Of a stretch of 13,059 nucleotides of DNA, positions 8,548 to 13,059 are shown piece by piece (position 1 is the stretch's first letter; each line of letters opens with the position of its first letter). The notes under the pieces were generated by a model. The model ran no database searches. It was not told where the DNA came from and saw only the letters and a list, made by a program, of their open reading frames with translations. Made by a program: the position numbers and the translations under genes. The DNA is taken from positions 1 to 13,059 of the forward strand of contig CAJUKJ010000026.1 in the NCBI GenBank assembly GCA_910587365.1. Reading direction: 5' to 3'. This stretch comes from an uncultured Christensenellaceae bacterium (lineage in GTDB: Bacteria; Bacillota; Clostridia; Christensenellales; Borkfalkiaceae).

Positions 8548-8575
8548 CAAATTTGGTTTAAATTATGTCAAATTT
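8548..8575. promoter_or_regulatory. CAAATTT direct repeat, 21-bp period, upstream of GH3 operon
   Basis: CAAATTT occurs at 8548-8554 and 8569-8575, exactly two helical turns apart, with similar flanks. This spacing fits the paired direct repeats used by LytTR regulators, and the adjacent operon encodes one. The bases do not match the general LytTR consensus, and the sequence overlaps the 3' end of the kinase gene. Confidence 0.25.
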
Positions 8576-9924
8576 TGCGTCTCAAAGTATATATCCAGCG
8601 TAAATTTATCGTTTTCGGTGTTAACGGAAATACCTCCGCCGTACTTTTCGGCAATAAGCTTCATGCTCTTTATCCCGAAACCGTGCTCTGAACTGTCTTT
8701 ATCAGATACGGGCAAGCCGTTTTCAATCCGCAACCGTCCTGAATAATAATTTTCCGCACGCACCGTTAAAAAGCCTTTTGCAGTTCGTTCGGTAATGCTT
8801 ATAATCCTCTTTTCTTCCGCAAGCTGTTCAACCGCCTCTATTGCGTTATCTATAATATTGTTAAACAGCGCATAAAGCTCGTGACGGGGAATAAAATCGT
8901 AATTTTTACCGTTTAACAGGCACGTAAGGCGTATACCTTTCTGACTGCAATATAAATTCTTTTGCGTGAGTACCACGTCCAGCGCTTCGTTTCCGACTTC
9001 TACCGAACTGTCGTAAATCTCTATTACGTCTTTTAATTCGTCAATTTGTTCCGCATACAGCTTGCCTTTCATAGCGCCCAGCTGATGCTTCAAATCATGG
9101 CACTTTATGTTTATAAGCTCTATGTTTTTCTTTTCAAACTCGTACTGTCTCTTCCCTTCGTCCAGCATACGCTTTATTTCGTCCATTTTGTTAGCAAGCA
9201 ATTTATTATCGCGCATGCCGCAATTGAGCATAAACACGAGAAAAGCTATAATCATAGACGTTAAGAATACAAACATTAGCGAGCCGTACCCATAATACAC
9301 ACTCAATCCGTTCTGTTCGGCTTGCAATATGCAACCGGACGCATAAGATATTCCGAAGGAATTATAAAATACGGTTATACCGACGACGAACGTTGCAATA
9401 AGTATCTGCGATTTGTTTGTAAGCACGAATACCGAATTGTTTTTTATTTTTCTTATAAAAATGAAGTAATATACAATAAATACGGCAACCGCAACCAACA
9501 TACTGATTAGCGTAGCCACAGCCCAATGGACTCTGTAAACAAGATAACTTTCTTTTAACAAAAATTCTTCTATTATAGAACCTATCCTCGCCGAGATATG
9601 CTGAACACAATAACCTGCGTTCGCGCAAAAAACAGCGCCCCACCAATCGCACACGAAACAAATTTTTACACAAACGGCTGAAAGAATAAAAATTATTAAA
9701 AATTTAGCAGTATGCGCCCATATCATATACTCTGCGTACTTGTTTACGTCTATTAATCCTATAAGTAAAGCCATTACGGATATTATTGCAACCAGTCCTA
9801 CGATACAGAGTACAGCCCTTAACGCAAACTTTTGCCTTTTCACCGTTTTTAATGCAAGCATAGATACGGGCGTAATAACAGTTATAAGGTAACATATTGC
9901 ACCCACTAAATCGTTGAGTGTCAT
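8563..9924 (-). CDS. AgrC-like sensor histidine kinase (GHKL type)
   Basis: The 453-aa membrane kinase has about six N-terminal transmembrane segments (roughly 5-25, 36-57, 70-91, 134-157, 172-192, 213-235). A cytoplasmic linker of about 236-270, rich in charged residues, follows. The phospho-accepting histidine is probably H276 in CHDLKHQL. The GHKL ATPase domain carries the N-box NNIIDNAIEA (355-364) and G-box HGFGIKSM (414-421). The start ATG overlaps the stop of the regulator gene as ATGA, so the two are translationally coupled. The multi-helix sensor resembles AgrC-type peptide receptors, but no agrB/agrD-like gene lies in the window. The signal is unknown, and a cue linked to the adjacent glycan operon is inferred. 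Confidence 0.9.
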   Translation of the reverse strand: MTLNDLVGAICYLITVITPVSMLALKTVKRQKFALRAVLCIVGLVAIISVMALLIGLIDVNKYAEYMIWAHTAKFLIIFILSAVCVKICFVCDWWGAVFCANAGYCVQHISARIGSIIEEFLLKESYLVYRVHWAVATLISMLVAVAVFIVYYFIFIRKIKNNSVFVLTNKSQILIATFVVGITVFYNSFGISYASGCILQAEQNGLSVYYGYGSLMFVFLTSMIIAFLVFMLNCGMRDNKLLANKMDEIKRMLDEGKRQYEFEKKNIELINIKCHDLKHQLGAMKGKLYAEQIDELKDVIEIYDSSVEVGNEALDVVLTQKNLYCSQKGIRLTCLLNGKNYDFIPRHELYALFNNIIDNAIEAVEQLAEEKRIISITERTAKGFLTVRAENYYSGRLRIENGLPVSDKDSSEHGFGIKSMKLIAEKYGGGISVNTENDKFTLDIYFETQNLT

Positions 9925-10634
9925 TTGCTTCCCCCGTTATGAAGAAAATTCGCAAATTTGGCTAAAAATTCCTGTTTCTTCCCACGGGAAATTTTAAGGG
10001 TGTCTTTTCCAATCATAACATCGTCACCGTTAATTTCTTTACAGTGCTTTAAATTAACCAGATAGCAGTTGTTGCAACGCGCAAAGCCGGCACTTTCCAA
10101 ACTCTTTTCAAGTTCTTTAACGGGTTCGCCGCGTGTGGTTATAGTTTCGGTCAAAGTATGATACGTTAGTTGATGTCCGCTGGATTCTATATATAATAAA
10201 TCCGATGACGGAACGCTCTTCTTTCCGCCGGCAACAGGTATTTTTACGCAAACGTCGTTGTCCTTAAACTTTTTTATCACCCTGTCAAGGCGCATTTTTA
10301 AATCGTAATAAGCATACGGCTTTACGAAATAGTCTATTGCGTTTACTTCATACCCCTTTATCGCAAACTGCGCCATAGTGGTAGTGAAGATTAGCGCAAC
10401 GTTTTCATCCAACTTTCTCAATCTGCGCGCAGCTTCCAGCCCGTCCATACCGGGGAGCTTAATGTCCATAAAAATTATGTTATAGTTGGCTTTGTAGTTG
10501 GTTAAAAACAATTCCGCGTCTTTAAAACGGAACACCATGAAACTTGCCCCCGTTTCGCTTTCATAGCGCAACAGTCCCCTCTGCAATGCTTCAAAAGATT
10601 TTTCTTCGTCTTCTACTACCGCTACCGAATACAT
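9921..10634 (-). CDS. LytTR-family response regulator
   Basis: The 237-aa protein has a receiver domain at 1-120: acidic pocket E8-D9, phospho-acceptor D57 in FMDIKLPGMDG, switch threonines at 84-86 and K105 in YFVKPY. A LytTR DNA-binding domain follows (about 132-232; LLYIESSGHQLTYHT, FARCNNCYLVNLKHC, LKISRGKKQEF). Length and layout match AgrA/VirR-type regulators. GGGGAG precedes the ATG. It is the first gene of a two-gene unit driven from the promoter at 10702-10730. LytTR proteins usually bind two direct repeats near the -35 of their target, and the likely target here is the downstream GH3 operon. Confidence 0.92.
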   Translation of the reverse strand: MYSVAVVEDEEKSFEALQRGLLRYESETGASFMVFRFKDAELFLTNYKANYNIIFMDIKLPGMDGLEAARRLRKLDENVALIFTTTMAQFAIKGYEVNAIDYFVKPYAYYDLKMRLDRVIKKFKDNDVCVKIPVAGGKKSVPSSDLLYIESSGHQLTYHTLTETITTRGEPVKELEKSLESAGFARCNNCYLVNLKHCKEINGDDVMIGKDTLKISRGKKQEFLAKFANFLHNGGSK

Positions 10635-10657
10635 GTTTTCTCCCCGTTAAAATTAAT

Positions 10658-10680
10658 GTTTGCTTGCTCCGCAAGCAAAC
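10658..10680. other. Leader hairpin of the two-component operon
   Basis: A perfect 10-bp inverted repeat (GTTTGCTTGC and its complement) with a 3-nt loop lies in the 5' leader of the regulator gene, 24 nt before its start. Its last four bases (10677-10680) are shared with the neighbouring palindrome, so the two structures compete. Confidence 0.6.
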
Positions 10681-10696
10681 AGGGTATACCCTGTTT
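10677..10696. promoter_or_regulatory. 20-bp perfect palindrome at the start site of the two-component operon
   Basis: AAACAGGGTATACCCTGTTT is fully self-complementary. It begins 5 nt after the -10 box of the minus-strand promoter and so covers the expected +1. This is the place of a repressor operator. Folding as an RNA hairpin without a loop is poor, so a DNA-binding role is more likely. Confidence 0.6.
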
Positions 10697-10701
10697 AGGT
10701 A

Positions 10702-10730
10702 ATTATAACACAGTAATTCTTATTTTGCAA
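10702..10730 (-). promoter_or_regulatory. Sigma-A promoter of the two-component operon
   Basis: On the minus strand -35 TTGCAA (10725-10730) and -10 TATAAT (10702-10707) are separated by 17 bp. An extended TG precedes the -10 by one base. Transcription should begin near 10695. Confidence 0.8.
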
Positions 10731-10816
10731 TAGTTCGTTTATTTTGAAATGTGCCTTATAAAAGCAAAACAGTCATAAGAAATAATTAAAAATTGCAAAC
10801 ATATGTTCGCTATTGC

Positions 10817-10845
10817 TTGACATAGACATTTTCTTAAGTTAAAAT
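10817..10845 (+). promoter_or_regulatory. Strong sigma-A promoter of the structured RNA
   Basis: A perfect -35 TTGACA (10817-10822), a 17-bp spacer and -10 TAAAAT (10840-10845, 5 of 6) predict a start near 10852. It is divergent from the two-component promoter. Confidence 0.82.
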
Positions 10846-10851
10846 ATTACT

Positions 10852-11117
10852 CTACAATATAGTTCGTATTGCACCCTTTGAAAGGGTAAGAGCTCTGCGG
10901 CGGACGATAGGGGCATTGTCCATTAAGCGCAGAAAGTTTTTTGAACGGAAAGAGACCGTTCCTGCCTTAGCTTGCGATTTTGAACGCGAGGTGTTTTTGT
11001 TATACGCAAAAATCGCATGCCGAAATAGGCTTTTATAAGCGTACAAATTTTTAGTTAAAACGACAATACAATATACATATTGAATCCGTGCGGAGCGTAA
11101 TACCGAACGGATTTTTT
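10852..11117 (+). ncRNA. Stand-alone structured non-coding RNA, about 265 nt
   Basis: This unit lies between a strong promoter and a terminator and has no plausible ORF on its strand. It is closed by a long-range helix: CAATAT (10855-10860) pairs with ATATTG (11077-11082), and GTATTG (10866-10871) with CAATAC (11064-11069). Inside are four hairpins: 10873-10887 (ACCCTT/AAGGGT); 10894-10933 (TCTGCG/CGCAGA enclosing GGAC/GTCC with an apical GATAGGGGCATT); 10943-10961 (GAACGG/CCGTTC, loop AAAGAGA); and 10973-11017 (TGCGATTTT/AAAATCGCA). Small stems follow. Size and multi-branch plan fit large Bacillota RNAs. The raiA-motif RNA is my best guess from overall look, with 6S RNA as second. tmRNA, SRP and RNase P signatures are absent. 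Existence as an RNA gene is well supported. The class is not. Confidence 0.7.
11083..11117 (+). terminator. Terminator of the structured RNA
   Basis: AATCCGT (11083-11089) and CGG (11091-11093) pair with CCG (11103-11105) and ACGGATT (11107-11113), followed by a run of T. It begins directly after the closing helix of the RNA. Confidence 0.8.
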
Positions 11118-11133
11118 GTTACTATTTTCTAGC

Positions 11134-11162
11134 TATCAACCACCACTCTTGGTGACATGATA
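11134..11162. other. Two-part hairpin upstream of the mobility genes
   Basis: TATCA/TGATA (11134-11138, 11158-11162) encloses CACCA/TGGTG (11141-11145, 11150-11154) with a CTCT loop. It lies in the leader of the mobility module. Function unknown. No T-run follows. Confidence 0.4.
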
Positions 11163-11185
11163 AATAAATTTTCGGAGGTAAATCT

Positions 11186-11335
11186 ATGACAATCAGACCG
11201 CCTTAATCAGCAAACAAAACAAGTTTTGACTTTATGCCAAATAATGCCAATCTTACACCAATAGCTCCCTGCAAGGGCTCACTGGCTACTTGTAGCCTAG
11301 TGAGATATGGATACGCAGTTATCCAAAAAAACTAA
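11186..11335 (+). pseudogene. Small ORF with in-frame stop, upstream of relaxase
   Basis: GGAGG (11174-11178) is placed 7 nt before an ATG that encodes only MTIRPP before TAA (11204-11206). The same frame then stays open for 42 more codons, to a second TAA at 11333-11335, 18 nt before the ribosome site of the relaxase gene. The simplest reading is a 49-codon gene inactivated by a nonsense change, for example CAA to TAA. A 42-codon run could be chance, and a functional six-residue leader peptide is another option. I do not recognise the product. The candidate oriT hairpin lies inside it. Confidence 0.4.
11278..11304. other. Candidate oriT hairpin for MobV relaxase
   Basis: CTCACT (11278-11283) and GGCTA (11284-11288), loop CTTG, TAGCC (11293-11297), one unpaired T, then AGTGAG (11299-11304) form an 11-bp hairpin about 60 bp before the relaxase fragment. 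MobV origins such as that of pMV158 are hairpins just upstream of mob, with a 3' arm containing TAGTGTG cut after TAG. TAGTGAG here is similar. The resemblance is recalled, not aligned. Confidence 0.4.
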
Positions 11336-11364
11336 AAAAGAACTAACATTTTGGAGGAAAATTT

Positions 11365-11782
11365 ATAAGTTATCAGGTAGTCAGAATACAACCATTTAAT
11401 AAAAACAGTTTAGGCAAAATCGGTGCCGAAACAGAAAGAACAGCATCACATAACCGCAACGAAGATATAGACCCAGGGCGCACTCTCCTTAACTTCTATT
11501 ACAAGAAATCAAACGGCGGATTAAACGCTCAATGGAAAAAGACAGTGAAGGACTTAGAGATAGCCTTTAATGAGAAAGCAAAATCAATTGCCTTTGAAGG
11601 TATGATAATAACTTCGGATTCTGCGTTCTTTGAAAAGCTTGGCTACGTTCAGGGGATGTCACCACCCATTGAAGTAATGGACTTCTTTGACCGTGCTTAC
11701 AGATTTGCTTTGTCTTATATCGGTTATCACGAAACAGATGAGAACATATTGTCTGCGGTAATTCATTTTGATGAAACTACTT
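11365..11782 (+). pseudogene. MobV/Pre-type relaxase, N-terminal fragment with ATA in place of start codon
   Basis: From 11365 the frame reads ATA then SYQVVRIQPFNKNSLGKIG, with GETERTASH-like and NFYYKK segments. These match the N-terminus of plasmid recombination/mobilisation enzymes (MobV/Pre), which nick oriT to start transfer. A GGAGG site sits 7 nt before the ATA where an ATG would be expected, and there is no other start until a GTG at 11545. About 139 codons of relaxase remain, up to HFDETT (H134, D136, E137), the start of the conserved His-rich motif that should continue with PHLH. The sequence then switches to integrase, and the frame ends at 11829. Most of the catalytic centre and the C-terminus are missing, so it is non-functional. 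Confidence 0.8.
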
Positions 11783-12533
11783 TGAGAACTTCTACAAAAG
11801 AAAAGTTAAGGCGGAAACACTCCGTGTAGCATTGAACCAGTATAAGAACCACCTTTACCCTCATTTCGGAAATATACCACTCAAACGTGTAACACCGAAA
11901 ATCTGTCAGGACTTATTAGACAGATTAGACGAACAAGGCAAAGGTAAGACCGCCGATGACGTGCACTCGCTTATGAATATGATTTTCAAAGCGGCGGTTA
12001 AGCACAGCATACTACGTAACAATCCTTTGGATATGGTTTTCCATACAAAGCACGAACAACAACACGGCAGTGCGCTTACTAAGGACGAGGAAAAACAACT
12101 TTTACAAGCTACGGCAGGCACACCGCAACAGTTAATGTTTGCGATTGCTTTGTACACGGGAATGCGACCGAACGAATACGAAACGGCAAGACTTGAAGGC
12201 GGCTTTATAAAAGCAATAAACAGCAAGCGTAAGAACGGAAAAATCGAATACAAGAAAATCCCTGTAACTCCTATGCTTAAACCGTATGTTGACGGAGTGG
12301 ACGAAATAAAGTTTTCTTCTCTTAGAATAATTCGTGACAGGTTCAACAAGATATTTCCAACGCACAAGCTGTACGACTTACGCACCACTTTCTATACAAG
12401 GTGTCAGGAGTGCGGAGTAGCCAACGTTGCAAGAGACGAATTTGTAGGTCACTCGCTGGGAGCACTTGGCAATGCCTATACAGACCTGTCTGACGAATTT
12501 TTAATTCGCGAAGCCAACAAACTGAATTATTGA
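11781..12533 (+). pseudogene. Tyrosine recombinase/integrase lacking its N-terminus
   Basis: About 250 residues of a phage-type integrase are readable from 11781: core-binding domain (FYKRKVKAETLRVALNQYK... to about 12060), then the catalytic domain. Numbered from the first usable start, a TTG at 11832 (233 aa), the catalytic set is R112 (TGMRPNEY), K141/K142, R184 (YDLRTTF), H207 (VGHS) and Y216 (NAYTDL). The usual first H of the HxxR motif is Y181. The N-terminal arm-binding part and true start are missing, replaced by relaxase sequence in another frame, with no ribosome site at the TTG. It would have moved this element at the nearby tRNA-Asn. Probably inactive, although the catalytic domain itself is complete. 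Confidence 0.8.
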
Positions 12534-12536
12534 TTT

Positions 12537-12559
12537 TATGCTCAACTCTATGCTCAACT
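12537..12559. repeat. Tandem TATGCTCAACT repeats behind integrase
   Basis: TATGCTCAACT occurs at 12537-12547 and 12549-12559, 12 bp apart, starting 4 nt after the integrase stop. TTGCATAA follows. Short tandem repeats in this position are typical integrase arm-binding sites. The paired ATGCCCCA repeats at the other end share the ATGCnCnA pattern. Confidence 0.45.
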
Positions 12560-12576
12560 TTGCATAATAAAAGCTT

Positions 12577-12629
12577 ACTTTTCGCCGAAAATCAGGCAAA
12601 ATTCGAATACCTGACAGACGGCGGAAAGT
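12577..12629. repeat. Imperfect inverted repeat between integrase and right end
   Basis: ACTTTTCGCCG (12577-12587) pairs with CGGCGGAAAGT (12619-12629, one G-U). An inner TCAGG/CCTGA (12592-12596, 12610-12614) surrounds a TTCGAA palindrome. CGGAAAGTAC recurs at 12742-12751. The rest of 12630-12754 is AT-rich, with no gene. It may be recombination-directionality or attachment architecture; no function is proven. Confidence 0.4.
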
Positions 12630-12754
12630 ACGCAAAATGACGTGATTTTTTATTAAATTTTAACCAAAAACAACTAAATATCGGGCTGATTTGAGTATAG
12701 CTTTAACTTGCTTAAAAACAGTAAAATTCGGTAAAAAGTGCCGGAAAGTACAGA

Positions 12755-12789
12755 AAAAAGCCCGTTTTCGCTATGAAAACGGGCTTTTT
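12755..12789 (-). terminator. Strong bidirectional terminator after right 5S rRNA
   Basis: A perfect 15-bp stem (AAAAAGCCCGTTTTC and its complement) has a 5-nt loop and T-runs on both strands. It ends the rRNA operon (minus strand, 8 nt after 5S) and also blocks integrase-side transcription from entering it. Confidence 0.88.
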
Positions 12790-12791
12790 AA

Positions 12792-12914
<123 letters not shown>

Positions 12915-12939
<25 letters not shown>

Positions 12940-12990
12940 AACGACACTGCGGTTAACAGCCGCATGCTCTACCGACTGAGCTAAAGCGGA
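12915..12990 (-). tRNA. tRNA-Asn (anticodon GTT)
   Basis: All parts of a 76-nt cloverleaf can be read on the minus strand. The acceptor arms are TCCGCTT and AAGCGGA, and the D-arm is GCTC/GAGC. The anticodon stem is TGCGG/CCGCA with loop CTGTTAA (anticodon GTT), and the variable loop has 5 nt. The T-arm is GTTGG/CCAAC with loop TTCAAGT, followed by discriminator G and an encoded CCA. The last 25 nt are duplicated at 213-237, so this gene is the inferred integration target. Confidence 0.95.
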
Positions 12991-13059
12991 ATATGAGCCT
13001 TTAAGAAGGCTGACAACTGCAAAGTAATTGAAAATAAAGAAAGTTAAAAAAGGACTTTT
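12991..13059 (-). other. Spacer upstream of tRNA-Asn in the rRNA operon
   Basis: A 6-bp hairpin (AGCCTT/AAGGCT, 12996-13011) lies just before the tRNA. No promoter is visible on the minus strand, which fits an internal rRNA-operon spacer with the larger rRNA genes beyond the window. Confidence 0.4.

Noticed and set aside
10733..10866. Three GTTCG motifs (10733, 10805, 10862) as LytTR boxes
   Set aside because: Spacings of 72 and 57 bp do not match the roughly 21-bp period of LytTR sites. Likely chance.
10852..11046. 64-codon minus-strand open frame across the structured RNA
   Set aside because: No ribosome site or recognisable protein. It is antisense to a segment with a strong plus-strand promoter, paired helices and terminator.
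10852..11117. tmRNA, RNase P or SRP RNA
   Set aside because: No tRNA-like ends, no GAGGAAAGTCC-type RNase P motif and no GGAAG/AGCAG SRP tip could be found.
11365..11367. ATA as a genuine relaxase start codon
   Set aside because: ATA initiation is very rare, and the gene is truncated anyway, so a mutated ATG is the simpler reading.
11906..12388. 160-codon minus-strand frame opposite the integrase
   Set aside because: The plus strand carries clear integrase motifs. This frame is their reverse shadow.

Overview
The window looks like a 12.7-kb integrative element inserted at the end of an rRNA operon of a low-to-mid GC Gram-positive bacterium. The host is probably a Clostridia-type Bacillota from a gut-like habitat. 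That inference rests on GGAGG ribosome-binding sites, TTGACA/TATAAT promoters, U-run terminators, lipoboxes, LytTR/AgrC-type signalling, InlB-type B-repeats and plant-glycan enzymes. The exact taxon cannot be read from the sequence.

Boundaries. A perfect 148-bp direct repeat lies at 90-237 and 12792-12939. Each copy holds a complete 5S rRNA gene plus the last 25 nt of tRNA-Asn. Only the right copy continues into an intact tRNA-Asn(GTT), and both RNA genes are on the minus strand. The likely reading is site-specific integration in the T-arm of tRNA-Asn by an element that carried its own tRNA 3' end, 5S gene and terminator. The displaced 5S at the left has its own terminator but no visible rRNA promoter.

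Layout. 1-90 is flanking DNA with terminators. 238-538 is non-coding, with arm-like repeats, the terminator of the large minus-strand operon and an inverted repeat. 539-8462 (minus) is a three-gene glycan operon: a lipoprotein GH3 enzyme with reversed domain order, a carbohydrate-binding lipoprotein, and a second reversed GH3 anchored by two membrane segments. 8563-10634 (minus) is a LytTR response regulator and an AgrC-like histidine kinase overlapping by ATGA, behind a good sigma-A promoter with a 20-bp palindrome at its start site. 10817-11117 (plus) is a stand-alone structured RNA gene of about 265 nt with its own promoter and terminator. 11138-12533 (plus) is a decayed mobility module: a small ORF with an in-frame stop, a candidate oriT hairpin, the N-terminal part of a MobV relaxase whose start codon is ATA, and a tyrosine integrase lacking its N-terminus, joined to the relaxase out of frame. 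12534-12791 holds tandem repeats, an inverted repeat and a strong bidirectional terminator.

How it works together (inference). The kinase/regulator pair probably senses an extracellular cue and controls the neighbouring glycan operon. The GH3 enzymes would act at the outer face of the membrane on oligosaccharides captured by the binding lipoprotein. The mobility genes are broken, so the element now looks immobile and domesticated, or movable only in trans.
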